NCBI GenBank assembly: GCA_003013855.2
Contig: PVNU02002857.1
Location: 1-64,000, forward strand
DNA from: Liriodendron chinense
Lineage: Eukaryota; Streptophyta; Magnoliopsida; Magnoliales; Magnoliaceae
Direction: 5' to 3'
Length of the DNA: 64,000 bases
Every line of letters begins with the position of its first letter. Positions within the stretch are counted from its first letter, which is position 1. Shown here one piece after another: positions 31,276 through 43,707 of the stretch. The position numbers were made by a program, and so were the translations under genes. The notes beneath the pieces are model-generated. The model had not been told where the DNA came from. It made no database searches and was given only the letters and a program-made list of their open reading frames with translations.

Positions 31276-33672
31276 ATAACTAAAACCCGAAACCATAAAC
31301 CTAAAACTAAAACCTATAAGCTATACCTAAACCGAAACCTAATCTCAATTCATCTAACTCTAAACCGGGGCCCTATAAGCTACGAAAATGCGTCCCTAAA
31401 CCCGATCCCGAACCCACAAATCCAAACCTATGCCCTAAACCTAATCTCATGTCACCTAACCTAAACCTACACCTATTCCTAAATCCATTCACCTAACCTA
31501 AACCTAGACCCAAACACGAGAACCAAACCCGAAACCTATGCCTAAACCTAATCCTAAACTCAAATTACCTAAACTAAACCTATACCTATTCCTAAATCCA
31601 TTCGCCTAACCTAAACTTTAACCCAAACACGAAAACCTAACCCGAAACCCGATCCCGAACCCGAAAATCTCAACCTATACCTAAGCCTAATCCTATATTC
31701 AAATCACTTAAACTAAACCTACACCTATTCCTGAATCGATTCACCTAACATAAACCTAGACCCAAATATGAAAACCTAACCCGAAATCCAATCCCGAACC
31801 CGAAAATCTCAACCTATGCCTAAACCTAATCCTAAACTCAAATCTCCTAAACTAAACCTACACCTATTCCTAAATCTATTCACCTAGCCTAAACTTAGAC
31901 CCAAACACGAAAATGCGACCCTAAACCCGATCCCGTACCCAAAAATCTCAACCTATGCCTAAACCTAATCCTAAACTCAAATCTCCTAAACTAAACCTAC
32001 ACCTATTCCTAAATCTATTCACCTAACCTAAACTTAGACCCAAACATGAAAACCTAACCCGAAATCCAATCCCGTACCCGACTATCTCAACCTATGCCTA
32101 AACCTAATCCTAAACTCAAATCTCCTAAACTAAACCTACACCTATTCCTAAATCCATTCACCTAGCCTAAACTTAGACCCAAACACGAAAATGCGACCTT
32201 AAACCCGATCCCGTACCCAAAAATCTCAACCTATGCCTAAACATAATCCTAAACTCAAATCTCCTAAACTAAACCTACACCTATTCCTAAATCCATTCAC
32301 CTAACCTAAACTTAGACCCAAACATGAAAACCTAACCCGAAATCCAATCCCGTACCCGACTATCTCAACCTATGCCTAAACCTAATCCTAAACTCAAATT
32401 ACCTAAACTAAACCTACACCTATTCCTAAATCCATTCGCCTAACCTAAACTTTAACCCAAACACGAAAACCTAACCCGAAACCCGATCCCGAACCCAAAA
32501 ATCTCAACCTATGCCTAAACCTAATCCTAAACTCAAATTACCTAAACTAAACCTACACCTATTCCTAAATCCATTCGCCTAACCTAAACTTTAACCCAAA
32601 CACGAAAACCTAACCCGAAACCCGATCCCGAACCCGGAAATCTTAACCTATACCTAAGCCTAATCCTATATTCAAATCACTTAAACTAAACCTACACCTA
32701 TTCCTGAATCCATTCACCTAACATAAACCTAGACCCAAATATGAAAACCTAACCCGAAATCCAATCCCGAACCCGAAAATCTCAACCTATGCCTAAACTT
32801 AATCCTAAACTCAAATCTCCTAAACTAAACCTACACCTATTCCTAAATCCATTCACCTAACCTAAACTTAGACCCAAACATGAAAACCTAACCCGAAATC
32901 CAATCCCGTACCCAAAAATCTCAACCTATGCCTAAACCTAATCCTAAACTCAAATTACCTAAACTAAACCTACACCTATTCCTAAATCCATTCGCCTAAC
33001 CTAAACTTTAACCCAAACACGAAAACCTAACCCGAAACCCGATCCCGAACCCAAAAATCTCAACCTATGCCTAAACCTAATCCTAAACTCAAATTACCTA
33101 AACTAAACCTACACCTATTCCTAAATCCATTCGCCTAACCTAAACTTTAACCCAAACACGAAAACCTAACCCGAAACCCGATCCCGAACCCAAAAATCTT
33201 AACCTATACCTAAGCCTAATCCTATATTCAAATCACTTAAACTAAACCTACACCTATTCCTGAATCCATTCACCTAACATAAACCTAGACCCAAATATGA
33301 AAACCTAACCCGAAATCCAATCCCGAACCCGAAAATCTCAACCTATGCCTAAACCTAATCCTAAACTCAAATCTCCTAAACTAAACCTACACCTATTCCT
33401 AAATCCATTCGCCTAACCTAAACTTTAACCCAAACACAAAAACCTAACTCGAAACCCGATCCCGAACCCGAAAATCTTAACCTATACTTAAGCCTAATCC
33501 TATATTCAAATCACTTAAACTAAACTTACACCTATTCCTGAATCCATTCACCTAACATAAACCTAGACCCAAATATGAAAACCTAACCCGAAACCCGATC
33601 CCGAACCCGAAAATCTCAACCTATGACTAAACCTAATCCTAAACTCATGTCACCTAAACTAAACCTGACTCT
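31276..33672. repeat. 139-bp tandem array, about 17 copies, CCTAAAC-rich
   Basis: The unit includes ACCTATTCCTAAATCCATTC, AACCTAACCCGAAACCCGAT and AACCTATGCCTAAACCTAAT. Two measured starts (32140 and 32279) are 139 bp apart, and about 2.4 kb is covered. It ends just before the acceptor-like TTGCATTGTAG preceding the transposase ATG. It is probably the 5' leader or subterminal region of the CACTA element. CCTAAAC-like words resemble plant telomere repeats, but the unit is long and degenerate. Confidence 0.93.
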
Positions 33673-33690
33673 AATCTTTGCATTGTAGAT

Positions 33691-36600
33691 ATGGATAAGA
33701 GTTGGATGCAAGCTAAGAATCGGTTTGGCCCAGAGTATAAAGAAGGTGTTAAGGAGTTCATGGAATTTGCGAGAGATCGGGCAGATTCAGGTAATAGAAT
33801 TAGGTGTCCATGCCGAAAATGCAAGAACATGATTCACAAGACATTGGACAAAGTGGAAGATGATTTGTTCATAGTTGGGATTGACCAGGGTTACACTTGG
33901 TGGATTCATCATGGTGAAGACTTCCACCAAAGAGTTGAGGCCACTGAAGTCCTTGCTGACCCAATTGTGCGTAATGACGAGGATGAAGATATTGACGATA
34001 TGCAAGATATCATTGGGGATGTGTTAAGGGGAACAATTGCGGATACTGATTTTGCAGCGACAAGTACTAGCCAGGATATTCCTCCTATGGGTGATGCCGA
34101 ATCAGAAAAGTTTAGTAGGTTGTTGAGGGATGCGCAACGTCCACTCTATCCGGGGTGTCGGAACTTCTTCAAGTTGAATTTCCTTACAAGGTTACTTCAT
34201 TTAAAGACAATAAATCGTTGGAGTAACAAATCGTTCGACATGTTACTTGGCTTGTTGAAAGAAGTATTACCTGAAGGTGAGACATTGCCTAAGTCTCATT
34301 ACGAGGCAAAATCGTTAATGCGAGACTTGGGCCTTGGTTACATCCTCATACATGCATGTATAAATGATTGTGTATTGTATTGGAAAGAACATGAAAATGT
34401 TGAGGAGTGTCCACAATGTGGAGAGTCTAGGTGGAAATATGACGAAGCTAAGCGTAAGAAAATTCCACAAAAGGTGTTAAGGTACTTTCCATTGAAACCC
34501 AGATTACAAAGATTGTTTACGTCGAGCAAGACGGCTGAAGATATGAGGTGGCATAAGGAGAAACGCCTTCATGATGATAATACATTGAGGCATCCCGCTG
34601 ACTCTGAAGCCTGGCAACATTTTGATAAGCAATATGACTGGTTTGCAGAGGATTCTCGCAATGTTCGGCTAGGTCTTGCAAGTGATGGTTTTAATCCATT
34701 TGGTAATATGAGTAGCTCGTACAGTATGTGGCCAGTGATACTTATGCCCTACAATTTACCTCCTTGGTTGTGTATGAAGGAATCATTTTTTATGATGTCG
34801 TTGCTTATTCCTGGACCCAAGTCACCGGGGAATGACATTGATGTGTATCTCCGACCGTTAGTAGATGAGTTAAACGAGTTGTGGAGTCAAGGTGTCCAGA
34901 CGTATGACACTTTTGCAGAACAGACGTTTCGATTGCACGCAGCGGTTTTGTGGACAATAAATGACTTCCCTGCATATGGAAATTTGTCTGGGTGGAGCAC
35001 GAAGGGAAAGTTGGCTTGTCCTACATGTAGTACTAAGACTTGTTCATTGTCATTGAAGCATGGTAAGAAAACGTGTTATATGGGCCATCGTCGCTTCCTT
35101 CCGAGGGATCATAATTGGCGCAGGAAGACGGTAATCTTTGATGGCAAACAAGATCATAGGCAACCACCGAAAGAACTATCTGCAGAAGATGTGTTACAAC
35201 AGCTGAGTAACATTGAAGAAGTTAGATTTGGTAAGGCACCGCACTAGAAGAAGAGAAAACGTACAGTATTGGAGTACAACTGGAGGAAGAAGAGCATTTT
35301 TTTTGAGTTGCCTTATTGGAGTCATCTGAAATTACGACACAACTTGGATGTCATGCATATTGAGAAGAATATATGTGACAATGTCTTTGGAACATTGATG
35401 AACATAGAGAAGAAAACAAAAGACAGTTTTAAGGCTCGATTGGATCTACAAGCAATGGGTTTAAGGAAAGAGTTGCACTTGCAACCACATGGAAATTCAT
35501 ATACTATACCAGCAGCATGCTACACATTGACAAAACTAGAGAAAAACGTGTATGTGAATGGTTGAACAAGGTGAAATTTCCAGACGGGTATGCATCGAAT
35601 ATCTCTCGGCGCGTCAACATTACGGACTGTAAGGTAACAGGAATGAAAAGTCATGACTGTCACGTCCTTCTTCAACGCCTACTACCGGTTGCGATTCATG
35701 GATTCCTTAACAAGGATGTCAGTGCTACGCTGATTGAGTTGGGGATATTCTTTAAGGATTTGTGTTCGAAATCTTTAAATGTAGAGGTTATTAAACGACT
35801 GGAGAAGGATATTGTCGTAATCCTTTGCAAACTTGAAAGAATTTTTCCACCTGCGTTTTTCGATGTCATGGTACACCTAGCGATTCACTTACCGCACGAA
35901 GCGAAGCTTGCAGGCCCAGTACAATATCGTTGGATGTATCCGATCGAAAGGTGATAGAACAATGATCATAAATTTTTTTTCATTCCATAAACTACGTATA
36001 TCCATGTTTTCATGTCTTAAACATATTGATTTTGTGTACAGATACCTTCACACATTAAAACAATATGTGAGGAATAAGGCACGTCCAGAGGGATCCATTG
36101 CTGAGGCGTACATTGATAATGAGTGCCTGACATTTTGCTCCATGTATCTTCGTGGCATAGAGACTAGATTCAACCGAGAAGATCGTAATGCCGATGCAGG
36201 GCAGGAGCATGAACAAGGACTCATATCTGTATTCGCACATAACGTCCGTCCTTTAGGATTGCCGACGTTTCAGGATATGGACCCTCGGGATCTTGCGAAG
36301 GCGCGGTGGTATGTGTTGCATAACTGTGAAGAAATAGAGTCGTACTTGGAGTAAGTCTTCGCACATAATTATTGTATATCTATAGACAGTTTTAATCTCA
36401 AAATTTCTTGCTTACAACGTACCAATTGTGTATAGCGAACACATCGAGGAGATGAAGTCCCAATACCCTACAAATTATGATCGAATGCATCAGGATTTGT
36501 TTCCAGAATGGTTTGCAAAACGTGTAAGCTTAATTTACCTTCTATCTCACCACACTCACAATATTGTTGTATTGCACAATATTTACACGTAATTTTAAAT

Positions 36601-37429
36601 GCCTAAACGTACATTTATATTCTGTACGTGATGATAGATGAAGATGTTGCGCGTTAGCAACTCTGCGGATGCATCTGATGCGCTCTACTCACTGGCGTGT
36701 GGCCCTGATAGACGTGTATCTAGATATACAGGTTGTATTGTAAACGGGATTCGGTTCCACACTGAGGAGCGTGAGAAATATAGGACCACACAAAATAGTG
36801 GTGTGGTTGTGAAGGGAACACATGAGGAGGTCGAAATTGATTTTTATGGCGTTTTGACGGATATTATTGAGCTGAGTTATTGTATGAGAAAGCGGGTGTA
36901 CTTATTTAAATGCGATTGGTGGGACATTGGAAATAAAAAGTTGGGAATACAGACTGATAATTACTTCATGAGCATAAATTTATCTCGGAAGTGGTTTAAA
37001 GATGACCCATTTATCATAGCCGGCCAAGCCGAACAAGTATTCTACCTCGCTGACACCAAGTTAGGCGGCTCTTGGCACGTGGTGCAGAAAATAAAGCCCA
37101 GGAACATATTTGACGTTCCCGAAGTAGACGTTGAAGATAACGATGAAGGGAGTAATAGAACGTCGTCAGTTGAACAAGCATACCAAGAAGACATGCCATC
37201 TTGTGATAGAGGGAATGATCCAAATGTTGATATTGATGTGGTGCAATTGAATAGAGATGATGTGCCACCTGATCATGTTGATGCCTCAATCATAAATGAC
37301 ATTGTTAGAGATGATAGCGCTTTCATCGATGACAATGTTGCAGACGATGAAGAGGAAATTCTGATCAGCGATAGTGATGGTGAAGAAGAAAGAGTCCTAA
37401 GCGATAATGATTCAGACGACGATTATTAA
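33691..37429 (+). pseudogene. TNP2-type CACTA transposase with one stop and one frameshift
   Basis: TNP2-class proteins cut at CACTA ends. Domains in order are Transpos_assoc (CPCRKCKN, VGIDQGYTWWIHHGE), Transposase_21 (CPQCGESRWK, RYFPLKPRLQRLF, GFNPFGNMSSSYSMWPV, LPYWSHLKLRHNLDVMHIEK), DUF4218 (KSHDCHVLLQRLLPVAIHGF, FPPAFFDVMVHLAIHLP) and DUF4216 (YTGCIVNGIRFHTEER, KCDWWDIGNKKLG). Introns fit at 35951-36041, 36352-36435 and 36524 to about 36637. Defects are a TAG at 35245-35247 and a frameshift near 35540. The C-terminus is very acidic (DGEEERVLSDNDSDDDY). Everything else is well preserved, so inactivation is recent. Confidence 0.9.
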
Positions 37430-38218
37430 ATGTATACAAGATTTACATGTAATTTTTCAATTCGATTAATTTGATTATTACATGTATATATGTTTTACAA
37501 GTCATGATTTTTTTCCTGAATTGACTTGTTGATAATCTACATTTACAGTTAAGTCACTTTCTGATCATGTCCTCCACAAATTGGAGTGTAGCGGAAGCAC
37601 GCAGCATACTTCATCAACTGTTGCGGATGGACTTTCCGGCCCTATATTCTTCTGGTATGGCCAGAGATACCCGTTCTGGTCGAGATATGTAGGAAGGAAG
37701 ACGATGACTCAGATGAAAGATTATACAATCTCAAAGAAATTCTGGACCTGATTGAGGAATATAATCGCGGAAAACTTCGTATGGAAGATGCGACATTATC
37801 ACTTGCACATCTGAATGGAGTCCCGAGAGATCAGATTTCTCCTATTGTGACTGGCATGTTGGCTGTAACAATGTCGAGTGCTTCATACAGCATCGAATAT
37901 ACATCTGCAGCGTACGATAACTTACACAGGGAGTATTTCGGATAGTTGATCCGAAGTTGATTTGTATTACAATGAGATATATGTATTTAATATAGAATGA
38001 CAATGTGTAATGGATTTTTCAACTTTTATATTCTGTTTACGGTTTTATTATATTCTGTTTACGGTTTTATTATATCCTGCTTGCATTATAGTGTAATGGT
38101 CTAATCATATTTTTATCATTTCTCTAAGCATAAGCACAAATTCACTCTGCAATGATGTTCATAAACTTGCATTGACATTGTTTTAATTTATAAGTTTGTA
38201 TTTCAGATATATTCAGTC
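37430..38218 (+). other. Spacer between the two CACTA genes with an unassigned ORF
   Basis: From about 37593 to 37945 one frame is open for about 117 codons without an early ATG (it includes CRKEDDDSDERLYNLKEILD and TGMLAVTMSSASYSIEYTSA, then a stop). It could be an exon of an unrecognised product or decayed coding sequence. The rest is AT-rich. Confidence 0.4.
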
Positions 38219-39864
38219 ATGGCACCAGGTGGGAGATCAGGTCGTTCGCGCACTGGATCTACCCCTTCCACCCGTGATGCGACGCAGACAGCATCGACGT
38301 CGCACGGTGCATCACAGTCATCTGATCCTTCGGTTCAGCATACACCGGGCACTGCATGTAAGTCTAGACATTTATTTAGTGATTTCTGTTTATATTGTTA
38401 CTTACATATATCTTTTCGCAGCAGCATCTTCTACCAGCCGACGAGGACGTGGACCCACGCGTGGGTTAGTTTTAGAGCGACTTACGCATGAGGGTAGGGT
38501 GGCAGTAGAGTTCCCACAGGACTGCCTTAGACCTGTTGGGGACAGTGCCAGATTGTTTACGTCTAAGGTCGGTGTCCTATGCCGATCTCTGATCCTCGCC
38601 ACCACCTCCCGTTGGACTGACGTGACAGATGATGTGCGACAGCTCATCCGTCAGCGCCTTCAGGTAAAGTTTAGTAAATTGAAATTTTCTTTTGTGAAAG
38701 TTCATTTACGGTTAAGTCCTATTGTTAATAAGTTTATTCCCTTAATTTATTATTTACGAAACTGCAGGATAAATTTGAATTCGATTTGAATGTTTCCTAC
38801 ATTTCTCATGCCGTCGACGACATGATTAGGGAGCGGTTCAAGGAGTACCGCGGAGAGTTGCACCAGCGGTACAAGCGGTGCAGGACACATGATGAGGCCG
38901 TACAGTCCGCACCGCCACACGTTAGTACAGACGACTGGCGGATACTCTGCGAGAGATTTTCGTTGGAGGCTTTTCAGGTAATATTTACATGTACGATATC
39001 TTACGGTAACAATTAAATTCATAATTAATTTCACAATTAATAGAAATGTATTTTGTATAATGTGTTCAGAAGAGGAGCATAATAAATTCTGCGAACAGGG
39101 AAAAGTTACAAGTGAACCACGTAGCTGGTTCAAAGTCATTTGTACGACATCGTTACGACATGGTAAGAAATTATTGATGATTATTAAGTTAATATATTAT
39201 TTTGATTGTCATTTATTATAAGTCTTTTTTCCTTTCAATTGCGCAGTGGGATTCCGTCACCGGCCAGGAGCCTGGACCAGTAGACCTCTACAGAGGGACT
39301 CACTGTCGGCAGGCGACGGGATCTTGGGTTCATCCTAGAGCCAGTGTGCATTGGGTAAAAATCTTTACTTTGTTAAATTTAATTGCGCATTGATTGATAA
39401 TAATGTCGTTCATGTCATTTTTTATGAAATTTCATATCTTTTCATTACAGGCGACGATGGACACCATACGCAGTCAGCCCACTCCTGATGGTAGTCAGCG
39501 GAGTGAGCCAGAAATCCTGAGCGAGGTGCTTGGCACCTGTTCTGGATATGTGCGTGGGCTTGGCCATGGTGCTAAGCTCATGGCACAAACTAGAGCTGGC
39601 TCTAGCCGATCCGTAGCTGGTGAGAGCGTTCAACGCCGAGCTGACATCGCAGAGAGAGAGGTTCAACAGCTACGGGTCGTCGTCGATGGGATTTGGGAGC
39701 AGCTGGAGAGGCAGAGGGAGGAGGAGGAGAGGCGACGGAAGGAGCAGGAGAGGAGGATCGAGGAGTTGCGGCAGGAGCATGAGCGACGGATGCAGGAGAT
39801 GTTTCAGGCTCTCGCTGCACGCCTTGGCGCCGATGCCCCGCCACCTCCGCCTTCATCTTCCTGA
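38219..39864 (+). CDS. CACTA second gene: Transposase_24 (TNPA-class) protein, six exons
   Basis: Exons are 38219-38357, 38422-38663, 38768-38977, 39070-39162, 39247-39354 and 39451-39864. All introns are GT..AG, and the joined frame is open for 401 residues. Motifs include RGRGPTRGLVLERLTHEGR, VGVLCRSLILATTSRW, FEFDLNVSYISHAVDDMI and NHVAGSKSFVRHRYDM, which match the plant En/Spm-associated Transposase_24 family. These proteins probably bind the subterminal repeats, like maize TNPA. The C-terminus is a strongly charged coiled coil (about residues 320-385) followed by PPPPPSSS. No defect is seen, so it could still be made even though its TNP2 partner is broken. Confidence 0.87.
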
Positions 39865-40092
39865 TTATTTTTTTTTAATATACGACTTTTAACTTGTATA
39901 TATTTGTGTGTGGATGAATATTGTTTGTTTGTGGATGTGGAATGGATTATTTGTGTATGGATGATGTACTTTTTGTTTGTTTGTATGTTTGTGGATGTGA
40001 GTAGGATTCAAAATGTATAGGTTTTTTTACAGGTGTATATCAGGAATTTTCCTGAATTTTTGAAAACAAATGGAACCGAGATAGGAAAAACT

Positions 40093-40579
40093 TTTACCGA
40101 CGAAATATTTCGTCGGTAAAAGAAAGGAAAAACTTTTTACCGACGAAATATTTCGTTGGTAAAAAATTCTTAGATGCTTTTACCGACGAATTATTCCGTC
40201 GGTAAAAGTTTTATCATGTTTTTACCTATGCATTATTTCGTCGGTAAAAAGTTTTTCCTTTCTTTTACCGACGAAATATTTCGTCGGTAAAAGTTTTAAC
40301 ATGTTTTTACCTACGCATTATTTCGTCGGTAAAAGTTTTTTCACCGACGTATCATTTTCAATCCCGACAAAATTCATATGTTTGGCCGACGAATAATTTC
40401 GTCGGTAATGGTGCAATTATTACCTACGAAAAATTATTTCGTCGGTAAAAACCTTTACCGATGGCCTTTCTGCGACGATGTTAGCCGCGAAAAATTTCGT
40501 CGGGAAAAACATTTCCCGACGAAATTTTACTAATTACCGACGAAATCATTCGTCGGTAAAAATGGAATTTTTTGTAGTG
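40093..40579. repeat. CACTA subterminal palindrome array and right terminus
   Basis: ACCGACGAAATATTTCGTCG and variants (half site TTTCGTCGGTAAAA or its inverse) recur more than a dozen times, many as perfect palindromes. The array ends at TTTTTTGTAGTG (40579). Such arrays are the binding sites of the TNPA-class protein. The candidate 3-bp target sequence after it is ACT. Confidence 0.92.
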
Positions 40580-41990
40580 ACTATGTTATCTTTATAGATG
40601 ATTTCTCTCGTTATTGTTGGATTTATCCACTTTCTCTTAAGTCTGATGTCTATGATGTGTTTGTCTCTTTTAAAACTAAAGTTGAAAAACCTTCTTGAGA
40701 ATAAAATTAAAAATTTTCACTCTAACAGAGGGGGTGAGTTCATGAGTAAACCCTTCAAGAATTTCCTCTTTACACATGGAATCACTCACTAAGTCTCATG
40801 CCCTCACACTCTTGAACAAAATGGCATGTCTGAGCAAAAGCACCTCCACATTGTTGAGACAGGTCTCACTCTTTGAGCTCATTCTCATATGCCCACATCT
40901 TATTGACTTAAGGCTTTTCATACAACAATTTTTCTCATTAACCATTTGACCACAAAAATATTATCAAATGTCTCACCATGGGAAACTCTCTTTCAGAAAA
41001 CACCCAATTACACCTTCCTTCGTGTATTTGGGTGTGCATGTTATTCCTGGTTACGACCTTACACTTGCAACAAATTGGAGTTTTAATCCATCAAGTGTGT
41101 ATTCATTGGTTACAGCCTCAACTACAAAGGTTATCGTTATCTTGACCCAACTACTGGACAAGTATACCTTTCTTGTCATGTCGTGTTTGACAAACATGTA
41201 TTCCCTTTTCAAACCATCAAAACTTGGTCCAATTTCAACAATCCAACCCACAAAAGATGACCTCAGTGCCTTCAAACCCCTCTCTGATTGGTTGCCATCA
41301 AAAGTTCTTACTTGCAACCATCCTATCACTACCACCATCTCACCTTCTACAAAACCCCGTTTTCAACTAAATCCAAACCCAACCACGTTACCCTTCACCC
41401 TAGAACAACGTCCTAATCTTTCACAACCACCCTTCGTCGTCTCATTGGCATCACCACCTACTCTACCCCAACCCAATCCCTCCATCTCCTCAACTACCAC
41501 TAATACCCACTCAATGACCACTCGTTCAAAAAATGAAATCAGTAGAAAAAAGACAACATTCCTTGCCTCCAAATAACCATTACCTACTGGACTTCTCTCG
41601 TCCCTTTAGCAAACTGAACCCACATGCTTCTCTCAAGCCTCTAAAAAGGTGAAATGGCAATCAGGCTATAGATCATGAGTTCAATACATTAAAAAAATGT
41701 GGCACTTGATCATTGGTTCCCTTCAAACCTATAATGCATGTTGTTAGCAACAAGTGGGTCTATAGAATAAAGCGTAATGTAGATGACACCATCAATCACT
41801 ATAAAGCACGACTTGTGGCTAAGGGGTTTTATCAATAACTTGGCATTGATTTTCTCAAAACATTTAGTCATGTGGTTAAGCCTACAACTATTAGTTTAGT
41901 TCTCACAATATCACAAAATAATCAATGAGAACTTCAGCAACTCGATGTTAAAAGTGCATTCTTACATGGGGATCTACTTGAAGAGGTCTA
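40580..41990 (+). pseudogene. Ty1-Copia pol remnant, integrase to start of RT
   Basis: Decayed coding sequence with several stops. It begins inside the integrase core (VIFIDDFSRYCWIYPLSLKS), then KIKNFHSNRGGEFMSK, a linker, and the start of RT (NHYKARLVAKGF, LDVKSAFLHGDLLEEVY). Gag, protease and the start of integrase are absent because the CACTA element cuts in at 40579. RT is split at 41990 by the 3.5-kb insertion and resumes at 45512. Confidence 0.88.
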
Positions 41991-43630
41991 TGTAATGCCC
42001 CGAAAATCGACCCCTGAGTACGGAGACTTTGATCCCGAGTTGTCGAGAGTTAACTTAGTAAAACGCTTGTCTGGGAATGCTACACGTACTCCCACGTGTG
42101 TCCTCTATCAAATTTTCATTCATTCCATACACAAATAAATCAAAGTAATGCATTTCAACTAGCGGATCATAAGCAAAGAGAAAACAAGTAAGTCTAAAAA
42201 TATAGGGCTAACAGCCCAGAAGTATAATTCAAAAGCAGTGTCGGCCCATATGATAATTATATGGATCACAATAAATGCAATAGGAAGGAAAAATACAACT
42301 ACCAACAGATGAAGCTATGAGACTACTAGGGTGCACCAAGCGCACCACCATCTAGACGTATTCCTGAGGCATCTACATATGTCAAATGAAAGCATCAAAC
42401 ACCGACATAGTGAAGAAATATCCCCAAGATTGTACTCAAAATATTTTAATTATATATAGGTTCATGGGAGTGTATTATTCTTAAGCATGTTATTTCCAAC
42501 ACACAAAGACTAAGCAAGATACACATGTTATGCACATAAACAGCAATGAAAGTATATAAAACAAGCAATTTCCTAAATTAATTTATTAATGCATGTATGT
42601 TATGATGCGCACATAGATGCATGTTTCGAAAATCATATGAGGAACTCAAAAGGTAGGGCTAGCGCTACATCAAGCAACTAGGCACCCATAATCCTCCACA
42701 AATACATGCCCCATGATAAGCATGATTAGCTAATTATTCATTTGTCCAATTTATCCAGTAATTTGGTGAAACTATAATATCGCCATTGTATCACAAAGTC
42801 TAACTGGGACCATATGGCTCCTCGCAATACGTCGTCAATCATCGCCAATAATCCTTCAATCCAGGTTTTAAGTTATCCTTCCATGAAAGCGTGGTCTGGC
42901 CGTGACTCGTCAGCCACGCCCAAATTAAGCGGAATGGCTTATCACCCAAATATCAAATATAATTAATTAATTCAGAGGTGCAGGCGTGTCAATTAGAATT
43001 AAACCAATGCACGCCCGGGTCGTTCGAATGGTGCACAGGCACACAAACATCGGCCAGGGTCATATTTGTCACAAGGGCCGTTTGAACAACGATTTGTCAC
43101 CTTTTTAAATGCTCGCTGGTCACTACAGGGAGGCTCGTCACCCCAGTGTAGGTCGATAGCTTAGACATGTGTCCCATACCACCATACGTTTGTTCATGAG
43201 ACTTAGTAGATCGAGTCACATATGATTTTAAGTAGACTATTTACAATGAGAGCGATGGTATTTTAGATTTCATAGAGTATAATTCAAAGTCAAACACAAG
43301 AATGATTAACTCTGAATGTGATTTATTCGGTGGACCCAAGTGGACGACGATAAATGAACAATGGCCACTATCGATTGACCGTGTCCTGCTTGGTCAATCG
43401 AATAAGTTCGTGACGGCCAACCTAGGGGTAAGCAGTACACTAGTCAAACAGTTGTCAGAGTTTAATCCGAAACAACACTTAATCCATTACAAAAATAATT
43501 TAGATTATCGATTACATAATTATAAACATAGCCGAGCACCTGGCCTAACCGACTAGCCCGACTGATCCAAAGGACTCGAATAACACAACTATGATGATGA
43601 AAGAGAAGAAATGACAAAGGAAAGCAGTAG

Positions 43631-43707
<77 letters not shown>

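Larger units (their letters stand above)
31276..40579 (+). mobile_element. CACTA (En/Spm) DNA transposon, left end missing
   Basis: The element contains a TNP2-type transposase, a second Transposase_24 gene in the same orientation, and a palindromic subterminal array ending in TTTTTTGTAGTG at 40579, the inverse of the family hallmark CACTACAAAAAA. No CACTA start is found to the left, so the 5' end has been lost or cut off at the retrotransposon junction. The sequence right of 40579 is a Copia integrase, so this element inserted into an older Copia element. Confidence 0.85.

Noticed and set aside
31276..33672. Telomere or interstitial telomere repeat
   Set aside because: CCTAAAC-like words occur, but the true period is 139 bp with much other sequence, so it is a complex tandem repeat next to a transposase.
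40093..40560. CRISPR-like array
   Set aside because: The palindromes have irregular spacing, lie at a CACTA terminus, and the DNA is plant nuclear.
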